Positions 7,069 to 15,075 are shown, counted from the stretch's first letter. The stretch is 64,000 nucleotides of DNA from Mycolicibacterium sp. P1-5 (GCF_008329565.1 NZ_NPKT01000019.1:1-64000); one strand, 5' to 3'. Translations and numbers: made by a program. The notes: generated by a model not told the origin, from the sequence alone.

Positions 7069-9027
7069 TCAGGTCTTGCTGGCCCGAATCGCTTCGAACA
7101 CAGTCGGATCCACCAGCGTCGAGGTGTCGCCGAGTTCGCGTCCTTCCGCGACGTCGCGCAACAACCGGCGCATGATCTTGCCGCTGCGGGTCTTGGGCAG
7201 CTCTGGGACGACATGGATTTCGCGCGGCTTGGCGATCGGTGATATCTCCTTGGCAACCTCGGCGCGCAGCTCGTCCACCATCTGATCGTTCGGCGTATCG
7301 GCGTGATGGGACTTCAGGATGACGAACGCGCAGATCGCCTGTCCGGTGTGCTCGTCGGCCGCGCCCACGACGGCGGCCTCCGCGACACCGGAATGCCCGA
7401 CGAGCGCGGACTCCACTTCGGCGGTCGAGATGCGATGTCCTGACACATTCATGACGTCGTCGATGCGGCCGAGCACCCACACCTCGCCGTCGCTGCCGTA
7501 GCGGGCACCGTCACCGGCGAAATACCAACCCTGCTCGGCGAAGCGCGCCCAATAGGTCTCCCGGAACCGCTCCGGGTCGCCCCAGATTCCGCGGAGCATC
7601 GCCGGCCACGGCTTGTCCAGGACGAGATAGCCGGTGATGTGTTCACCGTGATCGGGGCTGGGCTGCAACTCATTTCCATCGTCGTCGACAATCTTCGCCG
7701 AGATGCCCGGCAGCGCGCGCATCGCCGAACCTGGCTTGCAGTCCGTCACGCCGGGCAGGGGCGAGATCATGATCGCACCGGTCTCGGTCTGCCACCACGT
7801 GTCGACGATCGGCGTCTTGTCGGCGCCGAAAACCAAGCGGTACCAACGCCAGGCCTCCGGATTGATCGGTTCGCCGACGGACCCGAGCAACCGCAGGCTG
7901 GACAGGTCATGTTCGAACGCCAATTCCCGGCCCCACTTCATGAACGTGCGGATCAGCGTGGGCGCGGTGTAATAGATTGTCACACCGTACTTTTCGATGA
8001 TTTGAAAGTGGCGGTGCTCATCGGGGGAGGCGGGGGTACCTTCGTAGACCACCTGCGTCCCGCCGTTGGACAGTGGCCCGTAGACGATGTAGGTGTGGCC
8101 GGTGACCCAGCCGATATCGGCTGTGCACCAATAGACGTCGCTCTCGGGCTTGATGTCGAAAACGTTATAGTGCGTGTAGGACGACTGGGTCAAGAAGCCG
8201 CCCGAGGTGTGCATGATGCCCTTGGGCTTGCCCGTGGTGCCGGAGGTGTACAGCAGGAACAGCGGTTGTTCTGAATCGAATGCCTCAGGGGTGTGTTCGG
8301 TCGAGGCCGGGTCGACGGTCTCGTGCCACCACCGGTCGCGGCCTTCGGTCCAGCTGACGTCGATGCCGGTGCGGCGGACCACCAGAACATGCTGTACACA
8401 ATCCTGGCCTTTCACCGCGTCGTCGACAGCTTCCTTGAGCGACACCGCATTACCGCGCCGGTACTGGCCGTCGGTGGTGATGACGATCTTGGCCTCCGCG
8501 TCCTCGACGCGCGCCCGTAGCGCGGCCGCGGAGAAGCCGGCGAAAACCACGCTGTGCATCACGCCCAGCCGCGCGCAGGCCAGCATCGCGACGATGGCCT
8601 CGGGCACCATCGGCATGTAGATGGCCACCCGATCGCCGGCGGCCAATCCGAGATCGGTCAGGGCGTTGGCGGCCTTGCACACCTCGTCCTTGAGCTGGGC
8701 ATAGGTCAGCACGCGCGAGTCGCCGACCGGCTCGCCCTCCCAGTGGATGGCGACGCGGTCCCCAATGCCCGCTTCGACATGCCGGTCGACGCAGTTGTAG
8801 GCGACGTTGAGCTTGCCGCCGACGAACCATTTCGCGAATGGCGCCTCAGACCAGTCCAGCACCTCGGTGAAGGGCGTCTCCCACGACAGCCGGTTGGCCT
8901 GATCGGCCCAGAACGCCAACCGGTCCGCTTCGGCCGCATCATAGAGATCGGCCTTGGCGTTGGCGTTGGCGGCGAAATCTGCCGACGGTGAGTAACTGGA
9001 CGGAACTTCGGTGTGGGCCTCACTCAT
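7069..9027 (-). CDS. acs: Acetyl-CoA synthetase
   Basis: This 652-residue enzyme converts acetate, ATP and CoA to acetyl-CoA via acetyl-AMP. Visible signatures are the AMP-binding P-loop YTSGTTGKPKG, the WWQTETG motif, the hinge GRIDDVMNVSGHR, and the C-terminal LPKTRSGKIMRR. The lysine in that last motif is the regulatory acetylation site, regulated in mycobacteria by the cAMP-dependent acetyltransferase and sirtuin (family knowledge). A longer reading frame runs upstream, but the family length and a -10 hexamer TACGCT ending 7 nt before ATG 9027 support a leaderless start here. A Crp-type operator overlaps that -10. In H37Rv dppABCD follows; it is absent here. Confidence 0.97.
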   Translation of the reverse strand: MSEAHTEVPSSYSPSADFAANANAKADLYDAAEADRLAFWADQANRLSWETPFTEVLDWSEAPFAKWFVGGKLNVAYNCVDRHVEAGIGDRVAIHWEGEPVGDSRVLTYAQLKDEVCKAANALTDLGLAAGDRVAIYMPMVPEAIVAMLACARLGVMHSVVFAGFSAAALRARVEDAEAKIVITTDGQYRRGNAVSLKEAVDDAVKGQDCVQHVLVVRRTGIDVSWTEGRDRWWHETVDPASTEHTPEAFDSEQPLFLLYTSGTTGKPKGIMHTSGGFLTQSSYTHYNVFDIKPESDVYWCTADIGWVTGHTYIVYGPLSNGGTQVVYEGTPASPDEHRHFQIIEKYGVTIYYTAPTLIRTFMKWGRELAFEHDLSSLRLLGSVGEPINPEAWRWYRLVFGADKTPIVDTWWQTETGAIMISPLPGVTDCKPGSAMRALPGISAKIVDDDGNELQPSPDHGEHITGYLVLDKPWPAMLRGIWGDPERFRETYWARFAEQGWYFAGDGARYGSDGEVWVLGRIDDVMNVSGHRISTAEVESALVGHSGVAEAAVVGAADEHTGQAICAFVILKSHHADTPNDQMVDELRAEVAKEISPIAKPREIHVVPELPKTRSGKIMRRLLRDVAEGRELGDTSTLVDPTVFEAIRASKT

Positions 9028-9030
9028 GCT

Positions 9031-9046
9031 TGTGAGCGTAGTCACC
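9031..9046. promoter_or_regulatory. Crp-type operator overlapping the acs promoter
   Basis: TGTGA-GCGTAG-TCACC differs from the TGTGA-N6-TCACA Crp consensus at one base. It covers the acs -10 hexamer (complement of 9035-9040) and is centred about 12 bp upstream of the acs start codon, a position expected to repress acs. It also lies about 35 bp upstream of the -10 hexamer TAGCGT (9072-9077) of the divergent Fic-like gene, a possible activating position. Binding is inferred from sequence only. Confidence 0.6.
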
Positions 9047-9085
9047 GATCGGAGGTCGCACAGCGATCCGATAGCGTGACCGAAC

Positions 9086-9832
9086 GTGAGTGACCTCCTG
9101 GCTCCGCTGTTGACCCTGCCCGGGGTGGCCGAGGCCGCCGAGGCCGCCCGGGAAGCGTTGGCCAAGGCGCACCGGCATCGCACGAACCTACGCAACTGGC
9201 CGGTGACCGCCGCCGAGTCTGCCGTCCGCGGTGCGCGCTCGTCGTCGGCCCTCGACGGCGGCGCGGTGCAGCTGGATGCCTCCCGAACCGAACCGAACGA
9301 TCCGGTCCTGGCGGGTGCGCTGCGCGTCGGCCGGGCGCTGGAAGGCGGGAGCACCAACCTGGTCGGGGTATGGCAGCGCGCCCCCTTGCAAGCACTTGCG
9401 CGGCTGCACGCGCTCGCCGCGGCGGACCTGATCGACGAGGACCTGCTGGGCCGGCCGCGACAGGATCCGGAGGTCGCCGCCCGCCTTGATCTCGTCACCC
9501 GGCTGACGACCGGCGGCAGCTCGGCTCCCGCGCCGGTGCTGGCCGCCGTCGCGCACGGCGAGCTGCTCACGCTGGCGCCATTCGGCCCCGGCGATGGCGT
9601 TGTGGCGCGGGCGGTGTCGCGGCTCGTGACAATGGCGACCGGCCTCGACCCGCATGGGCTCGGGGTGCCGGAGGTGTACTGGATGCGCCGCGCCGAGGAG
9701 TACCAGGCGCGAGCGCAGGCGTTCGCCACAGGTGAGCCGGCGGCTGTCGGCGCTTGGTTGCTGATGTCGTGTCAAGCGTTGGAAGACGGTGCGCGAGAGG
9801 CGATATCGATCGCCGAAGCTGCGACGAAGTAA
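9086..9832 (+). CDS. Degenerate Fic-domain-like protein (Rv3662c-like)
   Basis: A 248-residue helical protein, in the position of Rv3662c, a conserved hypothetical. Reading it against the Fic fold, an early SSALDG resembles the Fic inhibitory-helix motif (S/T)XXXE(G/N) with Asp for Glu. LAPFGPGDGVVARA aligns with the active-site loop HPFXXGNGRXXR, with Leu-Ala in place of Ile-His and the Asn-Gly-Arg altered. The catalytic histidine is therefore absent, and AMP transfer is unlikely. GTG at 9086 follows a -10 TAGCGT by 8 nt, suggesting leaderless expression divergent from acs. Fic kinship is my inference; a plain conserved hypothetical is the fallback. Confidence 0.6.
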   Translation: MSDLLAPLLTLPGVAEAAEAAREALAKAHRHRTNLRNWPVTAAESAVRGARSSSALDGGAVQLDASRTEPNDPVLAGALRVGRALEGGSTNLVGVWQRAPLQALARLHALAAADLIDEDLLGRPRQDPEVAARLDLVTRLTTGGSSAPAPVLAAVAHGELLTLAPFGPGDGVVARAVSRLVTMATGLDPHGLGVPEVYWMRRAEEYQARAQAFATGEPAAVGAWLLMSCQALEDGAREAISIAEAATK

Positions 9833-9857
9833 GGCGAAATAGTCCCTGCGCGGCGAA

Positions 9858-9894
9858 GCGGGCGGCGATCCGAAGTATTCGGCTCGCCGCCCGC
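9858..9894. terminator. Strong hairpin between the Fic-like gene and Ms1 RNA
   Basis: An 11-bp perfect stem (GCGGGCGGCGA with its complement) continues, after a one-base mismatch, into a further 5-bp stem with a 3-nt loop. No U-tract follows on either strand. The position, 26 bp past the Fic-like stop and at the 3' end of Ms1 RNA, suggests a bidirectional terminator or RNA end. Confidence 0.7.
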
Positions 9895-10151
9895 TAGCAC
9901 GGTCTCTCGGTTACCAGGCGTGCCAGGGTGGGCTGCGTGGGTTGGCCTCGGCGTTTTTGCGCTGCGCTTCGTTTACAACCCCACCCAAAGGGTCGTTCTT
10001 TCCGATCGCTCTTCGCAATTACGCAGGCCCGCAACACTTCTGCCATTATCGCGGCGTGCTCCGCGTGGGTGCCGGGAACCGTGCTGGGCCGCTTGGGTCG
10101 GGAGATAGTGCCTTCTCTTCCGGCGCTATCTTGGCCTTGCCAGGCGTCCGT
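9858..10151 (-). ncRNA. Ms1 / MTS2823, 6S-like RNA binding RNA polymerase core
   Basis: The roughly 300-nt non-coding interval downstream of the Rv3661-type phosphatase gene is where mycobacteria encode Ms1 (MTS2823 in M. tuberculosis), an abundant stationary-phase RNA that binds sigma-free RNA polymerase core. On the minus strand a promoter (TTGCTG, 17-nt spacer, TACAAA) predicts a start near 10151. The strong hairpin at 9858-9894 predicts an end about 294 nt later, matching the known size. An internal hairpin (GATAG..GCC / GGC..CTATC) lies near the 5' end, and no open frame across it looks coding. Assignment rests on synteny, size and promoter/terminator, not on alignment. Confidence 0.78.
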
Positions 10152-10157
10152 GCTTCC

Positions 10158-10186
10158 TTTGTACTCCGTGACCACGGTCACAGCAA
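10158..10186 (-). promoter_or_regulatory. Ms1 promoter with embedded Crp-type operator
   Basis: On the minus strand TTGCTG (10181-10186) and TACAAA (10158-10163) are 17 nt apart. Within the spacer, positions 10167-10182 read on the plus strand CGTGA-CCACGG-TCACA, one base from a perfect Crp palindrome. A factor bound there would sit on the promoter and block RNA polymerase. The operator is directly visible; regulation by Crp is inference. Confidence 0.6.
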
Positions 10187-10214
10187 GGGGTTGATCGGCA
10201 ACGAATTGGATGCG

Positions 10215-11072
10215 TTAGAAGGTCAACCGGCGGAGCACGGAGTACGTCAACGCTCCGGCGGCCAGCGCACTGATCCCCAACGCGGCCGTCGTCGCCACCG
10301 CCGCGCCCGACGGCGCTGGAATTCGGTCGCGCAACGGCACCGGGCGCAGGAAGGTCAGGACCGGCCACCCCTGCGCGGTCGCTTCCTTGCGCAGGGCGCG
10401 GTCGGGGTTGACGACGCTCGGGTGGCCGACGGATCTCAGCATCGGCAGGTCGGTTATCGAGTCGGAGTAGGCGTAGCAGTGTTCGAGGGAGTAACCCTCC
10501 AGCGCGGCCAATTCACGGATCGCCGCGGCCTTCGCCTCGCCGTAGCAATAAAAGGCAACCTCGCCGGTGTACTTGCCGTCCTCGATGACCATCCGGGTGC
10601 CCATCGCGTGGGTGGCGCCCAGTGCACGAGCGATCGGAGCGACGATTTCTTCACCCGATGCCGAGACGATCACCACGTCGCGCCCGCACAGCCGGTGGTC
10701 GGCGATCAGTTCAGCAGCTTCGGCAAAAACCAGCGGATCGACGATGTCGTGCAGCGTCTCGGTGACGATGGCCCGAACCTGTTCGACGTCCCAGCCGGCG
10801 CACATCGCGGTGACGTAGGAGCGCATCCGATCCATCTGGTCGTGGTCGGCGCCGGACATCAGAAAAAGAAACTGCGCATAGCTGGACTTCAGAACCGCTC
10901 GCCGGTTGAGTAGACCTTGGTCGAAAAAGGGTTTGCTGAACGCCAACGTGCTCGATTTCGCAATGACCGTCTTGTCCAGGTCGAAGAAAGCCGCCGTGCG
11001 CGAGGAGGGCCCAGTCGTGGGCTCGGGCCGAACGTGGATTAGCTGGTCGGCGGCCGAGGCAGGGTCGGTCAC
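10215..11072 (-). CDS. HAD-superfamily phosphatase, SerB-like, with C-terminal membrane helix (Rv3661-like)
   Basis: A 285-residue HAD IB-type phosphatase. Motif I is FFDLDKT near residue 34, motif II is VVIVSAS, and motif III/IV is YSDSITDLPML. A final hydrophobic helix (about 261-283) could tether it to the membrane. It resembles phosphoserine phosphatase and lysophosphatidate-type phosphatases, so the substrate is undetermined. GTG at 11072 is chosen because the upstream extension is Pro-rich and unconserved. The gene lies between Ms1 (downstream) and divergent 6C RNA, exactly as Rv3661 does in H37Rv. Confidence 0.88.
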   Translation of the reverse strand: MTDPASAADQLIHVRPEPTTGPSSRTAAFFDLDKTVIAKSSTLAFSKPFFDQGLLNRRAVLKSSYAQFLFLMSGADHDQMDRMRSYVTAMCAGWDVEQVRAIVTETLHDIVDPLVFAEAAELIADHRLCGRDVVIVSASGEEIVAPIARALGATHAMGTRMVIEDGKYTGEVAFYCYGEAKAAAIRELAALEGYSLEHCYAYSDSITDLPMLRSVGHPSVVNPDRALRKEATAQGWPVLTFLRPVPLRDRIPAPSGAAVATTAALGISALAAGALTYSVLRRLTF

Positions 11073-11193
11073 GCACCCCAGGATAGGTGGAGCCGGCGAC
11101 GGGTTGGAGGGCGAACACAAAGTGGCAGGCCAAGCCACGTGTCGCACCCTGCAGTTTCACAGCGAATACATGGTTTCGAAGTGGTAGCAACAC

Positions 11194-11224
11194 TTGCGCG
11201 ACTCCACATCGTCGTGTGTATAGT
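11194..11224 (+). promoter_or_regulatory. Promoter of 6C RNA
   Basis: A good -10 hexamer TATAGT lies at 11219-11224. The best upstream partner is TTGCGC at 11194-11199 with a rather long 19-nt spacer. Transcription would begin near 11231, just 5' of the first 6C hairpin. Confidence 0.6.
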
Positions 11225-11230
11225 GAGTAT

Positions 11231-11329
11231 CACTCGGCTTATGCCGGGTGTGCATCAGCCCGACCCCCCGGGGCTGATACACGACGACCTCCGCCTCCTC
11301 CCCCCCCTGGCGGGGGTCGTCCCTTTTTC
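11231..11329 (+). ncRNA. 6C RNA (B11 small RNA)
   Basis: This matches the actinobacterial 6C RNA, known as B11/ncRv13660c in M. tuberculosis, which lies between Rv3660c and Rv3661 as here. Hairpin 1 (11248-11282) has a TCAGCCC/GGGCTGA stem and a loop carrying six cytosines (11264-11269). Hairpin 2 (11283-11321) has a 13-bp stem including one G-U pair, and a loop with eight consecutive cytosines. It runs directly into a TTTTT tract at 11324-11328, giving an intrinsic terminator. In mycobacteria the C-rich loops are reported to pair with G-rich ribosome-binding sites, and the RNA affects growth and DNA-replication/secretion genes. Confidence 0.93.
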
Positions 11330-11485
11330 TGACAAGAAATTTCTGGCTCTCCCGGCAAACTCGACAAACGTTGCCGGGATTACGTCTGTGCCGTCTTGGT
11401 GACGAGGATTCCTCCCCAGATCGGCGTTCATGCACAACCCGGGTCGGACTGACTGGCGTGCGCCGACTGCATCCCCGACTCTTGC

Positions 11486-12556
11486 GTGGTGAGCAGCAGT
11501 CCGGGTGTCGTCCTCGTCCTCGCCGGTGACCCCGAATTAGGCGAGCAGGCCGAGCGAGTCGTCGCCGCCGTCGGGCTCCGTCCGGTGGCGGTGACTGCGC
11601 CGCTGACCCGCAAGACGTGGTCGGCCGCCGTCGCGATCGTGCTGGACGAGGAAGCGGCCCGGAACTGCGAGCGACACGGCATGCCCAGGCGGGACGGGGT
11701 GATCCTGATTTCCCCGACCGAACCACAGGCGCCCGTGTGGGCGGCCGCGATGGCCGTTGGGGCTCAGCAGGTTTGTGTACTTCCCGCGCAAGACGCCGAG
11801 TTGATCGGCTATCTCTCCGACGCCGCGGAGGCAAGCCGCGAGGGGACCTGCCCCGGGCGGGTGGTCGCCGTGATCGGCGGACGTGGCGGTGCCGGTGCCT
11901 CGACGTTCGCGACCGCGGTGGCCCAGGTGGCGGGGTCGTCGCTGCTGGTCGACCTCGATCCGTGGAGCGGTGGGATCGACCTTCTGCTGGGCACCGAGTC
12001 GACGCCGGGTCTGCGCTGGCCCGACCTGAGCCTGCGGGGCGGGCGGTTGGCCTGGTCGGCAGTGCGGGACGCGCTGCCGAGCCACCACGGAGTCAGCGTG
12101 CTCTCCGGTGCCCGGCACGGCCATGAGGTCGAACCCGGGGCGGTCGAGGCGGTTGTCGATGCGGGCCGACGCGGCGGGACTCTGGTGATCTGCGATCTGC
12201 CGAGGCGAATGACTGGGGCGGCCGCCTGCACACTCGAAGGCGCCGACCTGGTGGTCGTCATCACCGCCTGCGACGTCCGGGGCGTCGCGGCTACCTCGGC
12301 GCTGGCTCCAGTGCTGCGCGGGGTCAACCCCAACGTTGGTCTGGTGGTGCGGGGGCCTGCCCCCGGCGGGCTGCGTGCTGCCGAGGCGGCCGAGGTCGCG
12401 GACCTGCCACTTCTGGCGGCGATGCGCCCCGAGCCGATGTTGGCCGAACGCGTCGAGCGCGGTGGGCTGCGGGTGCGCCGGCGTTCTCCGCTCGGTGTGG
12501 CGGCCCGTGCGGTGCTGTCCATTTTGCCGGCCGGAGGGCAGGTGCGCGCCGCATGA
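11486..12556 (+). CDS. ssd: Septum site-determining protein Ssd, CpaE/MinD-like
   Basis: A 356-residue SIMIBI-class ATPase relative, syntenic with Rv3660c (Ssd), whose overexpression inhibits septation. An N-terminal receiver-like region (about 1-115) is followed by a MinD/ParA-like domain. The deviant Walker A is GGRGGAGAST near residue 130, where the usual K-G-G-x-G-K-T/S has lost both lysines, so nucleotide hydrolysis is doubtful. It heads the tad cluster and its stop overlaps the tadA ATG by 4 nt. This fits the CpaE/TadZ localisation role of such proteins in tad loci. Start is GTG 11486 or GTG 11489, which are adjacent codons. Confidence 0.85.
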   Translation: MVSSSPGVVLVLAGDPELGEQAERVVAAVGLRPVAVTAPLTRKTWSAAVAIVLDEEAARNCERHGMPRRDGVILISPTEPQAPVWAAAMAVGAQQVCVLPAQDAELIGYLSDAAEASREGTCPGRVVAVIGGRGGAGASTFATAVAQVAGSSLLVDLDPWSGGIDLLLGTESTPGLRWPDLSLRGGRLAWSAVRDALPSHHGVSVLSGARHGHEVEPGAVEAVVDAGRRGGTLVICDLPRRMTGAAACTLEGADLVVVITACDVRGVAATSALAPVLRGVNPNVGLVVRGPAPGGLRAAEAAEVADLPLLAAMRPEPMLAERVERGGLRVRRRSPLGVAARAVLSILPAGGQVRAA

Positions 12557-13719
12557 ACACCTCGTTGGTCGAACGGGTCCGCGAGCGACTGGCCGCCGAG
12601 TCGTCGTCTTTGCGACCGGCAGCGGTGGCGGCCGCGATTCGAGCCGAGTCCGGAGGAGTTCTCGGCGATACCGAGGTCCTGACGAACCTGCGGGTCCTGC
12701 AGACCGAACTCACCGGCGCCGGGCCGCTTGAGCCCTTGCTGCGCGCGCCGGGGACGACCGATGTACTGGTCACCGCTCCGGACGCTGTGTGGGTCGATGA
12801 CGGCACCGGCCTGCGGCCTACTTCAGTCCGATTCGCCGACGAAGCCGCGGTGCGCCGACTGGCACAACGGCTCGCGGTTGCTGCGGGACGACGCCTGGAT
12901 GACGCCCAGCCGTGGGTGGACGGGCAGCTCACCGGGCTGGGCACCGGGGAGTTCTCGGTACGTCTGCACGCCGTGCTGCCTCCGGTCGCCGTCGCCGGAA
13001 CCTGCCTCTCGCTGCGGGTGTTGCGGCCGGCCACCCAGGATCTCGCGGCGTTGATCGCCGCGGGGGCGATCGCGCCGGAGGCCGCAGCGCTGCTCGCCGC
13101 AATGATTGAGGCCCGGTTGGCCTTCCTCGTCTCCGGTGGTACCGGCGCAGGTAAGACGACCTTGCTCGCTGCCGCGCTCGGCGCAGTGGACGGCGCCGAA
13201 CGGATTGTGTGCGTGGAGGACGCCCCCGAACTCGCACCACGCCATCCCCACCTGGTTCGTTTGGTGGCCCGCGCCGCCAACGTGGAAGGTGCCGGCGAGG
13301 TCACCATGCGGCAGCTGGTCCGGCAGGCCCTGCGGATGCGACCCGACCGGATCGTCGTGGGGGAGGTTCGGGGCGCCGAGGTCGTCGACCTGCTGACCGC
13401 ACTGAACACCGGCCACGACGGAGGTGCCGGGACGGTGCACGCCAACAGCCCCGCCGAGGTGCCGGCCCGGCTGGAGGCACTTGCCGCGCTCGGCGGTCTG
13501 GATCGCGCTGCATTGCACAGTCAACTGGCCGCGGCCGTCCAGGCGGTGGTGCACGTGAGTCGCCGCCGCGACGGCAGGCGCCGGCTCAGCGAGATCGCGG
13601 TGCTGTGCCGCGCGGACGGCGGCGGCGTGTACGCGGTGACTGCGTGGCATGCGGACCGCGGTTTTCTGGGTGGGCAGCAGCAACTGCAAGCCCTGATCGA
13701 CGAGCGGCGGCGAACGTGA
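12553..13719 (+). CDS. tadA: Tad pilus assembly ATPase (TadA/CpaF)
   Basis: A 388-residue secretion ATPase of the type II/IV CpaF family (Rv3659c-like). Walker A is GGTGAGKTT near residue 197, Walker B is RIVVGEVRGAE near 271, and the histidine box is around GTVHANSP. It would power assembly of the Flp-type pilin encoded downstream. The ATG is coupled to ssd by a 4-nt overlap, and its own TGA overlaps the GTG of tadB. Size and motifs are intact, so the enzyme should be functional. Confidence 0.92.
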   Translation: MNTSLVERVRERLAAESSSLRPAAVAAAIRAESGGVLGDTEVLTNLRVLQTELTGAGPLEPLLRAPGTTDVLVTAPDAVWVDDGTGLRPTSVRFADEAAVRRLAQRLAVAAGRRLDDAQPWVDGQLTGLGTGEFSVRLHAVLPPVAVAGTCLSLRVLRPATQDLAALIAAGAIAPEAAALLAAMIEARLAFLVSGGTGAGKTTLLAAALGAVDGAERIVCVEDAPELAPRHPHLVRLVARAANVEGAGEVTMRQLVRQALRMRPDRIVVGEVRGAEVVDLLTALNTGHDGGAGTVHANSPAEVPARLEALAALGGLDRAALHSQLAAAVQAVVHVSRRRDGRRRLSEIAVLCRADGGGVYAVTAWHADRGFLGGQQQLQALIDERRRT

Positions 13720-14495
13720 CCGGGATACCCTTCGCTGCAGGGCTTTTGGGAACCGCGGTACTCGTGGCGCCTCCGCCGCCACGAGCGCGGCTGGGACTGA
13801 CGCCGTCGCGGGTCAGGGTGCGGATGCCCGCAATGCTGCTGTGCCTCGCGGTTGTCGTTATAGCGCTGCCAGCCGCTGTGCTACTGGCTTCTTCGGTCCT
13901 TGGGGTCACACTTATCGCCCGGCGACGCCGTCGCGTTCGGGGCCGCGACCGCAACCACGCCGGTCAGACGTTGTCGGCCGCGCTGGAGACCCTTGCCGGA
14001 GAGTTACGCGTGGGCGCCCATCCGGTGCGCGCCTTCACCGCTGCCGCCGCTGAATCGACCGGTGCGATCGGCGCCGCTTTGCGCGCTGTCGCGGCGCGGG
14101 CCGGGTTGGGCGCCGATGTCGGAGCCGGGTTGCGAGCGTTGGCGAAGTCGACATCGGTTCCCGCGCAGTGGGAGCGACTCGCGGTGTGCTGGCAGCTCGC
14201 TGCCGACCACGGGTTGGCGATGGCAGCGCTGATCCGGACCGCCCAGCGCGACATCGTCGAGCGGCAACGCTTCACCGCCCGGGTCGAGGCCGGTCTGGCC
14301 GGGGCACGCGCCACCGCGGCGATCCTGGCCGGTCTGCCGCTGTTGGGTGTGCTACTCGGCGAGATGATCGGTGCTCATCCGGTCGGATTCCTCCTCGGCG
14401 GCGGCGCGGGTGGTTGGTTACTCGTAGCCGGCACGGTGCTGGTCTGTGCCGGGTTGGTGTGGGCCGATCGCATCACCGATCGGCTGCTGGCATGA
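13716..14495 (+). CDS. tadB: TadB-like pilus inner-membrane platform protein
   Basis: A 259-residue membrane protein with hydrophobic segments near the N-terminus and two at the C-terminus (about 195-250). A cytoplasmic T2SF domain lies between, seen as the helical region with AGELRVGAHPVRAF. It corresponds to Rv3658c and to TadB, the platform that couples the ATPase to pilin extraction. GTG at 13716 overlaps the tadA stop by 4 nt. The ATGA at its end starts the tadC-like gene. Confidence 0.85.
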   Translation: MTGIPFAAGLLGTAVLVAPPPPRARLGLTPSRVRVRMPAMLLCLAVVVIALPAAVLLASSVLGVTLIARRRRRVRGRDRNHAGQTLSAALETLAGELRVGAHPVRAFTAAAAESTGAIGAALRAVAARAGLGADVGAGLRALAKSTSVPAQWERLAVCWQLAADHGLAMAALIRTAQRDIVERQRFTARVEAGLAGARATAAILAGLPLLGVLLGEMIGAHPVGFLLGGGAGGWLLVAGTVLVCAGLVWADRITDRLLA

Positions 14496-15061
14496 GCGTT
14501 GCTGCCGTGTTGCTATCCGCTGCAATCCTTTTCGCGCCAGGCCCACACGTGGTGCGCCGCCGGATAGGACTGGTCCCGACGAGGTCCGTCCCGGTCCGCC
14601 GGGCTGGGGCGCACATCGACCCGCTCGCGGCCGCGTCAGCGCTCGACGTGTTCGCGGTGTGCCTGTCGGGTGGGATGTCGGTGTCGGCAGCGGCGGCCGC
14701 GACGGCGCCATCGGCACCGGATCGCCTCGCCTTGCTCTTGCGGCGGGCCGCGGACCTGTTGGCACTGGGCGCCGACCCCGATACCGCCTGGTCTCCACAG
14801 CCCGGAGAGCACGGCGATGCGCTGGCCCGGTTGGCCCGTCGGTCGGCATCGTCGGGAACTGCTCTGGCACAGGGCGTCGCCGAGCTCGCCGAGCAGTCGC
14901 GGCAGGACGCCGGTCATGCCGCGTCGGCGGCCGCCGAGCGAGCCTCGGTGTTGATTGCCGGGCCGCTCGGGCTGTGCTTCCTGCCCGCATTCGTCTGCCT
15001 GGGCATCGTGCCGGTGGTGGCCGGCCTGGCCGGCGATGTGTTCACATCGGGAATTCTGTGA
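14492..15061 (+). CDS. tadC: TadC-like pilus platform protein, short form
   Basis: A 189-residue T2SF-type protein (Rv3657c-like), shorter than the roughly 300-residue TadC of Gram-negatives. The T2SF helical core contains VFAVCLSGGMSVSAA. One hydrophobic segment is at the N-terminus, and a C-terminal membrane hairpin ends in VAGLAGDVF. It is coupled to tadB by ATGA. It is followed after 14 nt by the pilin gene, whose ribosome site overlaps the region of this stop. Confidence 0.8.
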   Translation: MSVAAVLLSAAILFAPGPHVVRRRIGLVPTRSVPVRRAGAHIDPLAAASALDVFAVCLSGGMSVSAAAAATAPSAPDRLALLLRRAADLLALGADPDTAWSPQPGEHGDALARLARRSASSGTALAQGVAELAEQSRQDAGHAASAAAERASVLIAGPLGLCFLPAFVCLGIVPVVAGLAGDVFTSGIL

Positions 15062-15075
15062 AGGAGAGAAAGCGA

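Noticed and set aside
9028..9729. N-terminal extension of acs by 234 codons
   Set aside because: It is antisense to the Fic-like gene and has Ser/Arg-rich shadow composition; family length and the -10 element support ATG 9027.
9894..10913. Open frames across the Ms1 interval and antisense to the HAD gene
   Set aside because: No conserved domain; synteny, length, promoter and terminal hairpin favour an RNA, and the HAD gene explains the right part.
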